Shown: positions 46,420 to 55,136 of the stretch, one piece after another | Layout of the letters: each line of letters opens with the position of its first letter | Position numbering within the stretch: the first letter of the stretch is position 1 | Source of the DNA: Bacillus badius NBRC 15713 | GTDB lineage: Bacteria > Bacillota > Bacilli > Bacillales > Domibacillaceae | NCBI RefSeq assembly: GCF_001591605.1 | Contig: NZ_BCVF01000015.1 | Coordinates: 1 to 64,000 of the forward strand | DNA: 64,000 nucleotides | Reading direction: 5' to 3' | The notes under the pieces: model-generated | Seen by the model: only the letters and a program-made list of their open reading frames with translations | Databases searched by the model: none | Told to the model about the DNA's origin: nothing | Position numbers and translations under genes: made by a program

Positions 46420-47490
46420 TTATCCATTATGGTAGCGGTACATCCAAAGTACACCAGATTTCAAGAAGCGGGCGACCCGTCCTGTAATTGCCCGATCAGC
46501 TACAAAGCCGAAGCCTTGCTTTTTGCCAAGCGAGCCGAGAATGCCTTTGAGTTTGATTTCCGGCAGTTCTTCTGGAAGAGTCTCGCCTTTCCAGCGCTTT
46601 AAAAGAACCTGTACAATTTGTTCTGCCTGTTCTTCTGCCAGCTGGGCACTTGGCGCGTGCGGAAGGCTTGCACAGTCGCCGACAACATAGACATGCTCAT
46701 CAGTTGGCAGGTTGTGATATTGAGAAAGCTTTACTCGTCCAGAACGGTCTTTTTCAACCGGCATCTCACGAACAACCCGATTTGGCTGAATGCCTGCTGT
46801 CCAGACAACAGCGTCCATTGGATAGGCTTCATCATGGTTGTAAATAGTATGAGGTTCTACCTTTGTGATGTTGGCGTTATTGACGACTTCTACACCATGG
46901 TCAACGAACCATTTATGAATATATTTGCTTAATCGTTCCGGGAAATCTTTCAAGATACGATGGCCGCGGTCAAATAAGACGATTCCAAGATCTGGCCGGC
47001 TCTCCCGGAGCTCACTCGCCAGTTCAATCCCGCTTAGTCCTGCTCCAACAATGCCCACTTTTGATCCAGCTGGCATATTGGACAGCGTCTGGTAAGTCAG
47101 ACGTGACTTGTCAATGGATTGAATGCTATGTGTGTATTCGGCTGCTCCCGGTACGCTGTGATACGTGTCTTCACAGCCTAAGCCGATGACAAGATCATCG
47201 TAGGGAACAGGCTCTTTATCTTTAATAAAGACTTGTTTGTTTTCTAAATCAATATGAGTGACTTCGCCAAACAGAGCATTCAGGCGAGGGTGTTCAGGAA
47301 AGGAAACCCGCACCTCCTGATCGGATATCGTTCCTGCTGCTAGAGCATAATACTCGGTTTTCAAGGAGTGATACGGAAATTTATCCACTAGGGTAATGGT
47401 GACGTCTTCAGGCAATTGATTAGGAAGGAGCCTGAGCAGTACGCGCATATTCCCATAGCCGCCGCCGAGCAATACTAAATTCTTCATCAT
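46420..47490 (-). CDS. yutJ: NADH dehydrogenase-like FAD oxidoreductase YutJ
   Basis: A 356-residue type II NADH dehydrogenase-like flavoprotein. The FAD-binding fold starts LVLLGGGYGNMRVL and the NAD-binding fold is at VGIVGAGLSGIELASELRE. The C-terminal FAD contact reads VYVVGDCASLPHAPSAQLAEEQA. It would pass electrons from NADH to quinone without pumping, or it is a related reductase. ATG 47490 follows AGAAAGGAAAATTATG. A Rex-type operator lies 53 bases upstream. It is shorter than YumB encoded 3 kb away. Confidence 0.88.
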   Translation of the reverse strand: MMKNLVLLGGGYGNMRVLLRLLPNQLPEDVTITLVDKFPYHSLKTEYYALAAGTISDQEVRVSFPEHPRLNALFGEVTHIDLENKQVFIKDKEPVPYDDLVIGLGCEDTYHSVPGAAEYTHSIQSIDKSRLTYQTLSNMPAGSKVGIVGAGLSGIELASELRESRPDLGIVLFDRGHRILKDFPERLSKYIHKWFVDHGVEVVNNANITKVEPHTIYNHDEAYPMDAVVWTAGIQPNRVVREMPVEKDRSGRVKLSQYHNLPTDEHVYVVGDCASLPHAPSAQLAEEQAEQIVQVLLKRWKGETLPEELPEIKLKGILGSLGKKQGFGFVADRAITGRVARFLKSGVLWMYRYHNG

Positions 47491-47542
47491 AATTTTCCTT
47501 TCTGTAACAGTATGTATTAAAATTTACGAATTCTCAAAATTA

Positions 47543-47560
47543 TTGTGAAAAGACTCACAA
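47543..47560 (-). promoter_or_regulatory. Rex operator upstream of yutJ
   Basis: TTGTGAAAAGACTCACAA matches the Bacillus Rex consensus TTGTGAANNNNTTCACAA at all but one position. Rex represses when NADH is low relative to NAD+, so yutJ should rise when NADH builds up. More TTTTCAC half-sites occur nearby at 47561-47630. Confidence 0.8.
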
Positions 47561-47695
47561 CTTTTCACTCTACCATCTTGAGTATATCTAAATACTGCGC
47601 TTTTCACAACTGAGTTCACACATTTTCACTTTAAAGTTTTCCGCTTTTCTCCGGACGGAAAGGATAGTAAAATGAGAATAGAGGTGAACAGGAAA

Positions 47696-47932
47696 ATGAA
47701 ACCGATTATTGAATTTTGCATTAGCAATTTAGCGAATGGTGCGCAAAAAGCGCTTGAAATACTAGAACGCGATTCAAATGTGGATGTGATTGAATATGGC
47801 TGTCTCGGCTATTGCACCAGATGCGCTGAAGGGCTGTACGCCTTAGTAAATGGAGAACCGGTCGATGGAGAAACACCAGAAGAATTAGTGGACAACATTT
47901 ATGAATACTTAGAGGAAAACCCAATGTTTTAA
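47696..47932 (+). CDS. yuzB: YuzB family protein (DUF1450)
   Basis: A 78-residue protein of the YuzB family. It begins [20 protein letters not shown] and has Cys residues in [18 protein letters not shown], giving a C-x3-C-x2-C group that could bind metal or form a disulfide, like small thioredoxin-fold ferredoxin-type proteins. No function is known. ATG 47696 follows AGAGGTGAACAGG. It is divergent from yutJ as in B. subtilis. Confidence 0.88.
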   Translation: MKPIIEFCISNLANGAQKALEILERDSNVDVIEYGCLGYCTRCAEGLYALVNGEPVDGETPEELVDNIYEYLEENPMF

Positions 47933-47970
47933 AGGACAGCGGAATACTTTACTTCTGCTGCATCAATGAA

Positions 47971-48018
47971 AAAGAAGGGATGCCTGAACAGCTGAATGTT
48001 CCAGGCATCCTTTCTTTT
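47971..48018. terminator. Bidirectional terminator between yuzB and the DUF2225 gene
   Basis: AAAGAAGGGATGCCTG pairs with CAGGCATCCTTTCTTT around a loop of about 15 bases. Both strands have T-rich tails. Confidence 0.75.
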
Positions 48019-48122
48019 GTGCAGACTCTGTTGCGCCCGCCCGCAGCGGAAGCTATAGACGCATCAAACGTGTTCTTTAACAGAATCCTTGCATAAATAA
48101 GTAGATATGCTTGTTCTGTTCT

Positions 48123-48827
48123 TTATGAAATGGCGCTTGCCTCATTCTTTTTCATTTCATCGCGCAGCTCGTACCAGCGGTCCCTCGCCATTTCAACGAG
48201 CTTTTTATCTCTGGATTCCCTCTGCTTTTCGAGTACTTTCGAAAAATATTTGACAGCTTCCTCCCATTTTCCAATCCGCACATGGAGCTCAGCCAGCAAG
48301 TACATAACCTTCACATCTGACATGGATGTCAGCGTTAAATCTTCATTTAAATAAGCTTCTTTATATTGGCCGGCAGCAAGAGCAAGGAACCGTTTTTCAT
48401 CGGGGGACGATAAATCCCGATAAAGCCAGGCAATTCGCAGAGCCAGACCTGCCAAGGTTAAATGTTTTTCTTTTTTCAAAAAGCCGGAATAGAAGGCTAG
48501 TTTATAACTGTTAATTGCTTCATGAATTGTCCGCGCCCTGCCGTAATCCTGGGAAACCCAGTTGCTCGTGATCTTTTCTGCCAGCACATCTTTTGTGCCG
48601 GGCGGAAAAAACTTAGAGAAATCATCTGTAAAAGAGTACCCGCAATGCGGACAGACTTTCACATGATAAAACAAGGGATTCATCGCCGCATCTGCATAAT
48701 TAGGCTTTAAATCGGTATCTTGTCCTGTTAGTTTAACAAATCGGTTTCTGAGCTTCATCGATGAAAACGGCCTTTTGCATAAATGGCATGTTTCTTGTTT
48801 TTCATAAAGAGGAGAAAGATTGTCCAT
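48123..48827 (-). CDS. DUF2225 protein with zinc-ribbon and TPR-like repeats
   Basis: A 234-residue cytoplasmic protein of the DUF2225 family. Two Cys pairs, CHLCKRPF (about residue 14) and CPHCGYSF (about residue 59), probably bind zinc. The C-terminal two thirds is helical with TPR-like segments (LAELHVRIGKWEEAVKYFSKVLE). I use ATG 48827 behind GGAGGCTGTAC; the frame extends 150 codons further only by chance. No function is known. Confidence 0.85.
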   Translation of the reverse strand: MDNLSPLYEKQETCHLCKRPFSSMKLRNRFVKLTGQDTDLKPNYADAAMNPLFYHVKVCPHCGYSFTDDFSKFFPPGTKDVLAEKITSNWVSQDYGRARTIHEAINSYKLAFYSGFLKKEKHLTLAGLALRIAWLYRDLSSPDEKRFLALAAGQYKEAYLNEDLTLTSMSDVKVMYLLAELHVRIGKWEEAVKYFSKVLEKQRESRDKKLVEMARDRWYELRDEMKKNEASAIS

Positions 48828-49019
48828 ATGTACAGCCTCCTGACGAATGTTATAAGTCGATCTACTCACGCTGTTGTCTTTATTATATCTTTTTTGAGTT
48901 AAAAGAACTATGCCTTTGGAACTTTTTCTTGAATTTTTGTTGAATTTTAAAAGCAGATTGGTTGAGATGGCTCTTTCTCGTGTATATACTAATAGTAAAG
49001 ACAGAATGGAGGGGTCCCA

Positions 49020-49388
49020 TTGCAAGAACAAGAAATAGTGAAAATTACAGAAGCAGCTGCTTTTCAGATAAAGGAAATGATGAAGCAAAATGAAGAAGAG
49101 GGAGCCACTTTGCGCGTAACTGTTCATGGCGGAGGCTGCAGCGGCTTGTCGTATGGCATGGGATTTGACCGTGACGTGAAAGAAGATGACATTCAACTGA
49201 GCCAGTATGGAATTGACATTGTGGTTGATCAGGAAAGTGCGCCGATTCTGAAGGGTACGGTCATTGATTATAAACAATCGTTAATGGGGGGCGGCTTCAC
49301 CATCGAAAATCCGAATGCCATCGCTTCCTGCGGATGCGGCTCTTCCTTCCGTACAGCGGTAAATGCCGGCAAACCAGAAAACTGCTAA
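49020..49388 (+). CDS. yutM: HesB/IscA-type Fe-S carrier YutM
   Basis: A 122-residue A-type iron-sulfur carrier. The three ligand cysteines are in HGGGCSGLSYGM and near the end in SCGCGSSF. It takes clusters from the SUF scaffold to targets. Start is TTG 49020 behind TGGAGGGGTCCCA. In B. subtilis yutM lies close to yuzD and yutI; this window has the SUF operon, a NifU-like and an A-type carrier all nearby. Confidence 0.92.
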   Translation: MQEQEIVKITEAAAFQIKEMMKQNEEEGATLRVTVHGGGCSGLSYGMGFDRDVKEDDIQLSQYGIDIVVDQESAPILKGTVIDYKQSLMGGGFTIENPNAIASCGCGSSFRTAVNAGKPENC

Positions 49389-49420
49389 GCCATCTGATAT
49401 GTATATGGACACCGACGGAG

Positions 49421-49453
49421 AAAAAAGCGCCGCATTGGGGCGCTTTTTTTTTT
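49421..49453 (+). terminator. Terminator of yutM
   Basis: AAAAGCGCC pairs with GGCGCTTTT around a seven-base loop; a long T-run follows. The convergent epimerase-like gene ends at the same place. Confidence 0.8.
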
Positions 49454-50093
49454 ATATTTTTGTCAGCGCTTCTGTGATAGGGGAATTTCCGCTGATGATT
49501 TCAAATACTTTTCCTTCGGTCTCCTTGATTGTCAGCGCTTCGACAAGCACTTTGGCTACATCTTCACGGGGGATCGTTCCGCCCATGGGGGAGAAGCGCG
49601 TTGCCAACTCAATCATCCCGGTGCCTGGATCATTGGTTAATCCGCCAGGACGGACGATTGTAAAGTTCAAGCGGCTTTTGATTAAATAGTCATCTGCTGC
49701 CTTTTTAGCTTCCAGATAAGGCTTGAGGGAGGCGGGAGCTTCTTCGGGCGTATCTGTTCCCATGGAACTCAGCATAATAAAACGCTCAATCCCTTTTGTT
49801 TTCGCAAAATCGATCGTTTTCTTGGCGCCTTCCTGATCAACGGCAATCGTTTTATCATGACCAGTAGAGGAGCCGGACCCTGCTGCAAAAATGACGGCGT
49901 TCACATCATTCAAAGCAAAGCTGAAGTCTTGTTCTAAATCGGCAAGAATCGCTTTTGCTCCTAGCTCCTCCATTTCATCCATTTGTTCGGCTTTGCGTAC
50001 CATCGCCCGGACGAGGTGCTGGTTGCTCTCTGCAAGTTGTTTGACAATTTTTTTACCGGTTAATCCGCCTGCTCCAATAACGAGTACGTTCAA
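49452..50093 (-). CDS. NAD(P)-binding protein, atypical SDR (YhfK-like)
   Basis: A 213-residue Rossmann-fold protein of the NAD(P)H-binding atypical SDR group. The nucleotide loop is VLVIGAGGLTGKKIVKQL, and FIMLSSMGTD and FTIVRPGGLTNDPGTG follow. The active-site YxxxK is degenerate (YLEAKKAADDYL), so it may bind and regulate rather than catalyse. Start is TTG 50093, six bases after AAAGGGTGA; the GTG at 50102 is inside that site. The substrate is unknown. Confidence 0.8.
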   Translation of the reverse strand: MNVLVIGAGGLTGKKIVKQLAESNQHLVRAMVRKAEQMDEMEELGAKAILADLEQDFSFALNDVNAVIFAAGSGSSTGHDKTIAVDQEGAKKTIDFAKTKGIERFIMLSSMGTDTPEEAPASLKPYLEAKKAADDYLIKSRLNFTIVRPGGLTNDPGTGMIELATRFSPMGGTIPREDVAKVLVEALTIKETEGKVFEIISGNSPITEALTKI

Positions 50094-50295
50094 AATAATC
50101 ACCCTTTTCCTAAAGAATTCTTGTTAAACAGTTTACCCTTTTAAAAATAAAAAAAACGGGAGAAAAAGCGGTGAAAAGCAATTCGATGAAATCGGTTAAA
50201 TATCTTGAAAAAGAGGTATAAAAAGCATATCATTGAGATAGATATGCCTTTGTTAAAATTTCATGACAATTTTTATTGTGTTTTTTTACAACTAT

Positions 50296-50313
50296 TCGTG
50301 AAAAAAATCACAT
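50296..50313 (+). promoter_or_regulatory. Rex-like operator upstream of yumB
   Basis: TCGTGAAAAAAATCACAT resembles the Rex consensus TTGTGAANNNNTTCACAA with three mismatches. It lies 80 bases before the yumB start in an AT-rich region. Confidence 0.5.
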
Positions 50314-50393
50314 TTTCACCGAATAAGTGGCAAACTACTAAATATTCAAGCGAATGATTCGCAAAATATGTGCAGAAGGTGGCAGGAAACATT

Positions 50394-51614
50394 ATGAGAA
50401 AACCAAAAATTGTTGTTTTAGGTGCAGGTTATGGCGGATTAATGACGGTTACGCGTCTTCAAAAAGCTTTAGGACAAGAGGAAGCCGATATCGTTCTTGT
50501 CAATAAGAATGACTATCATTATGAAACAACTTGGCTGCATGAAGCATCTGCAGGCACGCTTCATCACGACCGTGTTCGTTATGACATTGACAATGTCATC
50601 AATCGCAGCAAAGTAGAATTTATTCGTGCTGAAGTGCAAGATATTAAAACGGATGAAAAGAAAGTCATCCTCAATACGGGAGAAATTGATTACGATTACT
50701 TAGTGTTTGCTCTTGGCGGCGAATCAGAAACGTTCGGCATTCAAGGATTGAAAGAATACGCTTTCTCTATCTCTAACGTAAATGCTGCTCGTCAAATTCG
50801 TGAGCATATTGACTATCAATTTGCTACATATGCAACGGAAGTAGAGAAGAAAGACGAGCGCTTGTCCATCGTAGTCGGCGGTGCCGGTTTTACGGGCATT
50901 GAGTTCCTTGGCGAGCTGGTAAACCGTGTTCCAGAGCTTTGCCGCGAGTATGACATTGATTATGCCAAAGTGCGCATTTACTGTGTAGAAGCGGCTCCAA
51001 TGGTTCTTCCTGGATTTGATCCAGAGCTTGTTCAATATGCTGTCGCGCTTCTTGAGAAAAAAGGCGTGGAATTTAAAATCGGCACAGCGATCAAGGAAGC
51101 GACTCCAGAGGGAATTAAAGTGGCTAAAGGCGAAGAGGAAATGCAGGAAATCAAAGCGGGAACAGTTATTTGGGCAGCTGGTGTCCGCGGAAATCATGTG
51201 ATTGAAAAAGCAGGTATTGATAACATGCGCGCCCGCGTAAAAGTAAATCCTGATCTGCGTGCTCCAGGCCATGATAATATTTTCGTTATCGGGGATTCTT
51301 CTTTAATTATTAATGAAGAAATCAACCGCCCATTCCCGCCAACCGCCCAAATTGCTATGCAGCAAGGCGAGGTATGCGCGCGCAATTTAGTGAAGCTTGT
51401 GAGAGGCACAGAAGGCGAGCTTGAAACATTCAAGCCGGATATTAAAGGAACTGTTTGCTCCCTGGGCGATAACGATGCAATCGGTGTTGTTTTCGGCAAG
51501 AAGCTGACAGGCACAAAAGCTTCTTTCATGAAGAAAATGATTGATAACCGCGCCTTGCTTATGATTGGCGGTCCATCACTTGTACTGAAAAAAGGTAAAT
51601 TTAATTTCATTTAA
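50394..51614 (+). CDS. yumB: Type II NADH dehydrogenase YumB
   Basis: A 406-residue NDH-2 flavoprotein that oxidises NADH and reduces menaquinone at the membrane. The FAD fold starts [14 protein letters not shown], the NAD fold is at [20 protein letters not shown], and [15 protein letters not shown] gives the second FAD contact. The quinone-site AQIAMQQGE block is present. ATG 50394 is used, with AAGGTGGCAGGAAAC upstream. A Rex-like site precedes it. It is longer and closer to classical Ndh than YutJ. Confidence 0.94.
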   Translation: MRKPKIVVLGAGYGGLMTVTRLQKALGQEEADIVLVNKNDYHYETTWLHEASAGTLHHDRVRYDIDNVINRSKVEFIRAEVQDIKTDEKKVILNTGEIDYDYLVFALGGESETFGIQGLKEYAFSISNVNAARQIREHIDYQFATYATEVEKKDERLSIVVGGAGFTGIEFLGELVNRVPELCREYDIDYAKVRIYCVEAAPMVLPGFDPELVQYAVALLEKKGVEFKIGTAIKEATPEGIKVAKGEEEMQEIKAGTVIWAAGVRGNHVIEKAGIDNMRARVKVNPDLRAPGHDNIFVIGDSSLIINEEINRPFPPTAQIAMQQGEVCARNLVKLVRGTEGELETFKPDIKGTVCSLGDNDAIGVVFGKKLTGTKASFMKKMIDNRALLMIGGPSLVLKKGKFNFI

Positions 51615-51632
51615 GTATAAAAAGAAGGAAGA

Positions 51633-51668
51633 GACTGCCTGATCAAACGATCGGGCAGTCTTTTTCTT
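51633..51668. terminator. Terminator of yumB
   Basis: GACTGCCTGATC pairs with GATCGGGCAGTC around a four-base loop; TTTTTCTTATT follows. Confidence 0.8.
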
Positions 51669-51792
51669 ATTTGGCTTCAGCTTTTTGTTTCCCTTTACAG
51701 CTCGGACAAGTTTCTGAACCGCCCAGCAACAGCTGGAAGTATCCTTGGCCTCCGCAATAACCGCATGCTTTTGTCTCCGTTTGAATAGACAT
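51667..51792 (-). CDS. yuiA: YuiA-like small zinc-finger protein
   Basis: A 41-residue protein with two CxxC pairs in ACGYCGGQGYFQ and ETCPSCKGKQ, which looks like half of a DnaJ-type zinc finger. ATG 51792 follows GGAAAGGAGAATCAG. The position, convergent with yumB and divergent from yuiB, is that of yuiA in B. subtilis. It is too short for usual gene finders. It should bind one zinc ion; its role is unknown. Confidence 0.8.
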   Translation of the reverse strand: MSIQTETKACGYCGGQGYFQLLLGGSETCPSCKGKQKAEAK

Positions 51793-51993
51793 CTGATTCT
51801 CCTTTCCGTTTTTAGAATTTTTAGATAATATATCACGTTCTTAGAAGCCAATCAATCTCCTTTTTAGCTCAAATCCATATCAAAGAGAGAATGGCAGGGC
51901 AACCTGTGAACAAAAAAGGGCTATTGTCCCGTTTAGTTGACGTTTTTAATAGAATTGAGTACACTATTCAATAGTGATTTAGGGGGGACAGAC

Positions 51994-52311
51994 ATGCATA
52001 TAGCCATTTTGCTTGTTTCAGTTTTGCTGTTTTTTGTGCTTTTTTTTGGTATTGGCTTTCTACTAAATATGCTGCTTCGAATGACTTGGATCATGGCGGT
52101 TCTTTATCCGCTCGTCACGATTGCTATTGTGGATGGAATCAGTACCTTTGACTATATCTTTCATGCAAGTGAATCGTTTAGCGCTTTAGGAACAAAAGTT
52201 GTTTCTCTGAAGCTGCCAGACATCGTTATTTTAGCTAGTGGTTTTATCGGAGCGCTAACATCCGGCGTGACGATGAAGTTTTTGCGTCAAAAAGGATATC
52301 AAATGTTTTAA
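51994..52311 (+). CDS. yuiB: Small membrane protein YuiB
   Basis: A 105-residue protein with three membrane helices (starting HIAILLVSVLLFFVLFFGIG), matching YuiB of B. subtilis in length and place. Start is ATG 51994, behind TAGGGGGGACAGAC; the longer frame lacks a site. No function is known. Confidence 0.82.
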   Translation: MHIAILLVSVLLFFVLFFGIGFLLNMLLRMTWIMAVLYPLVTIAIVDGISTFDYIFHASESFSALGTKVVSLKLPDIVILASGFIGALTSGVTMKFLRQKGYQMF

Positions 52312-52338
52312 CGGCCAAATGAATGGCCGTTTTTTTTG
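52311..52338 (+). terminator. Terminator of yuiB
   Basis: ACGGCC pairs with GGCCGT around an eight-base loop; eight T follow. Confidence 0.75.
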
Positions 52339-52380
52339 TTGTTCCTCACCTTATGCTTGCTTCGCTGCGATTATTCTCGC

Positions 52381-53199
52381 TTATAGATGAATGTTTTGAA
52401 AAAGAGGATCTAATTCAATCTCTTGAAATATCTCCGGATGGACAAGCTTGGACAACTTGTCTAAACCACTAATGAGGCGCGGCGATGGCCGGCAAAAGAG
52501 ACTTTCTTCCATGACTGATACACGCTGCTGCTGGACAGCAGAAAGATGGCTCCAGCCAGGGCGTTTCAGGACGATCGCAGGGTTAATCTTCTCAAGGCGC
52601 ACCCCCACCCAAGAAAGCAAAATAAAGTCCGGATTCCGCTCCCTTACTTCTTCCCAGTCTGTCTGATAGTTCGCTGTCTGTTTATCCTTGAATACATTGC
52701 TCGCTCCAGCCAGTTCGCTTATTTCGGTAAGCCAATTGACGCTCCCGGGGGTAAATACAGGTTTGGGCCACCATTCCCAATATACAGAAGGACGACTGCC
52801 AATTCGGGCGCTAGCCGATCGAAACCGTTCGAGCTGCGCTTCGTAGCTTTCAGCCAGGAGCCTTCCTTTATGAGAAATGCCGCATGCATTGGCTATTTCT
52901 TCAATCGATCGGCCGATTTCGAAAAGCGACTGCGGATTGGTAACGATATGAGGGATGTCACGCTTTCTTAATTGTTCCACATTTTTTTCCATCCCGGGAA
53001 CACTCAGCGAGGCAATAACTAGATCGGGCTGCAAGGCTTCTACTTTTTCCATATCAATATCCAAGTCAGGGCCAAGCTTAGGTAAATGTTGAATAGACGC
53101 CGGCCAATCGGAGTAATCGTCTATTCCAACGAGCTGCGGGGCCAAGCCAAGAAATTCTATAATTTCTGTATTACTCGGGCAAATTGAAATTAGTCTCAT
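52381..53199 (-). CDS. BtuF-like cobalamin-binding-family protein without signal peptide
   Basis: A 272-residue protein of the helical-backbone metal-receptor family (BtuF/FhuD type). It starts directly with the domain (LISICPSNTEIIEFLG, then VGIDDYSDWP and LQPDLVIASLSVPGME), with neither signal peptide nor lipobox. It would therefore be cytoplasmic, unlike import receptors. No ABC permease or ATPase gene is adjacent, and no cobalamin riboswitch is seen upstream. ATG 53199 follows AAAAGGAGGCGGTTTC. Cobalamin binding is inferred from the family only. Confidence 0.75.
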   Translation of the reverse strand: MRLISICPSNTEIIEFLGLAPQLVGIDDYSDWPASIQHLPKLGPDLDIDMEKVEALQPDLVIASLSVPGMEKNVEQLRKRDIPHIVTNPQSLFEIGRSIEEIANACGISHKGRLLAESYEAQLERFRSASARIGSRPSVYWEWWPKPVFTPGSVNWLTEISELAGASNVFKDKQTANYQTDWEEVRERNPDFILLSWVGVRLEKINPAIVLKRPGWSHLSAVQQQRVSVMEESLFCRPSPRLISGLDKLSKLVHPEIFQEIELDPLFQNIHL

Positions 53200-53393
53200 G
53201 AAACCGCCTCCTTTTCTTCCATAGTATCAAATTCTTCTATACAAAGAGAGCACAACAAGCGAATTGGTAAAAAGAGAAGGAGAGGCGCTTAACTTTTCGT
53301 TTACTGGACAATCCTAGTGGAAAAGGGAGAACACACTTGCTTTCGTGTATCTCTAAGTATAGAAGGCGAAATAAATAAAAAAGGGTGTGGCCG

Positions 53394-55025
53394 ATGAATG
53401 TAGCTCAATTAGTCGTTAAGTGTCTTGAACATGAAGGGGTGGAATATATTTTTGGAGTGCCCGGCGAAGAAAATTTGGATATTATGGATGCTTTGCTTGA
53501 TTCAAGCATTCAGTTTATCGTTACGAGGCACGAAGCAAGTGCAGCGTTCATGGCGGGAATGTATGGACGCCTTACTGGCAAGCCGGGTGTTTGTTTATCT
53601 ACGCTGGGACCGGGAGCCACCAATCTATTAACGGGTGTGGCAAATGCTAACATGGATCATTGTCCGCTGGTGGCGATCACCGGACAGGCGGGTTTAAACC
53701 GCCAGCATAAGGAGTCTCATCAATACTATGATCTCGTTTCTGTTTTCAAGCCTGTTACAAAGTGGAATGTCCAGATCAAAAAGGGAGAGGTTGTTCCAGA
53801 AGTGGTCAGAAAGGCATTTAGAGTCGCTACCCAGGAGAAGATGGGAGCCGCACATATTGACCTGCCTGAAGACGTTGCCGCCACCGAGGTCGGCGAGTCA
53901 CCACTAAACTTAATGAATCATACGTTGTCGGAGGCGAGTGAACGGGTTATTCAACAAGCCGTTCGTTTGATTGAAAAAGCCAAGCGTCCGCTGATTTTAG
54001 CGGGAAACGGAATTGCCAGAAGCCGTGCGGAAGACAACTTGCGTGCCTTTGTCAAGAAAACATCTATCCCGGTTGTTCATACTTTTATGGGAAAGGGCGC
54101 TCTTCCTTATACAGATGATCTCAGCCTTCTTACTGCAGGGCTAGTCGGCAAGGATTACATCACCTGCGGATTCACGAAAGCAGATGTAATTATTGCTATA
54201 GGCTTCGATATGGCTGAGTATCCGCCAAGGAGCTGGAATCCGGATGGAGCGGTGCCGATTATTCACATTGATACGCAGGAGGCGGAAACAGACGCTAATT
54301 ACCCTGTGGAACTGAATGTGCTAGGAAACATTGCCGAGAATTTAAAAGAATTAAGCGTCAAGGCTGGATGCACACACAGAAACAATGACTGGGTGGCTGA
54401 CGTGAGGAAAGCGGCGCTCGCTGAACTAGCGGAATACAGAGAGAGTGACAGCTTTCCTGTCAAACCGCAAAAAATTATTTCAGACGTGCGTTCCGTCTTA
54501 GGAAAAGAAGACATTTTAATATCTGATGTTGGCGCACATAAAATGTGGCTGGCACGGCTGTACCATACGTACCAGCCCAACACGTGCTTGATTTCCAACG
54601 GTCTTGCTTCTATGGGTGTTTCTGTTCCAGGTGCTATTGCTGCCAAAATGGTGCACCCCGATCGCAAGGTGGTTGCTGTTTGCGGGGATGGTTCGTTTCA
54701 GATGTCAAGCGCTGAGCTGGAAACAGCGAGGAGACTTGGAGTGCCGATTATCATTCTTCTTTGGAGAGACGGCGGATACGGATTAATCGAATGGAAGCAG
54801 TTGAAAAAATTTAAACGATCTTCCAACATCAAGTTCGGCAACCCGGATTTTATTCAGCTAGCTAAGTCCTATGGGTTTGAAGCGATCAAAATTACGGAGG
54901 CCAATCAGCTGAAGCCGGCAATGGAAAAGGCTATTTCCATGAATAAACCAGTGTTAATCGACTGCCCGGTGGATTACAGCGAAAATATGAAATTAACCGA
55001 AAAGCTAGGCGATCTTCCTTGTTAA
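53394..55025 (+). CDS. Acetolactate-synthase-like thiamine-diphosphate enzyme
   Basis: A 543-residue ThDP enzyme. The catalytic Glu is in VTRHEASAAFMA and the cofactor motif is VAVCGDGSFQMSSAELETARR to ILLWRDGGYGLIEW. The domain layout (N-terminal pyrimidine-binding, central Rossmann-like, C-terminal diphosphate-binding) is that of acetolactate synthase large subunits, close to AlsS in length. No ilvN or alsD gene is adjacent, and the FAD region cannot be judged by eye, so other pyruvate-type decarboxylases remain possible. ATG 53394 lies behind AAAGGGTGTGG. The gene is single. Confidence 0.75.
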   Translation: MNVAQLVVKCLEHEGVEYIFGVPGEENLDIMDALLDSSIQFIVTRHEASAAFMAGMYGRLTGKPGVCLSTLGPGATNLLTGVANANMDHCPLVAITGQAGLNRQHKESHQYYDLVSVFKPVTKWNVQIKKGEVVPEVVRKAFRVATQEKMGAAHIDLPEDVAATEVGESPLNLMNHTLSEASERVIQQAVRLIEKAKRPLILAGNGIARSRAEDNLRAFVKKTSIPVVHTFMGKGALPYTDDLSLLTAGLVGKDYITCGFTKADVIIAIGFDMAEYPPRSWNPDGAVPIIHIDTQEAETDANYPVELNVLGNIAENLKELSVKAGCTHRNNDWVADVRKAALAELAEYRESDSFPVKPQKIISDVRSVLGKEDILISDVGAHKMWLARLYHTYQPNTCLISNGLASMGVSVPGAIAAKMVHPDRKVVAVCGDGSFQMSSAELETARRLGVPIIILLWRDGGYGLIEWKQLKKFKRSSNIKFGNPDFIQLAKSYGFEAIKITEANQLKPAMEKAISMNKPVLIDCPVDYSENMKLTEKLGDLPC

Positions 55026-55136
55026 TCGCTTGATGATGGCGTGATAAAAGTCTGGATTCTCCAATGCTCATCAAAAAGAGGAAGGCGCTCGTCCCTTGAA
55101 AATCTTTCCGGTATAATGATAGGTGGAGGTGGGAAG

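Noticed and set aside
50260-50292. A second Rex site (TTGTG...TACAA) before yumB
   Set aside because: The half-sites are six bases apart instead of eight, so the two monomers would not be in register.
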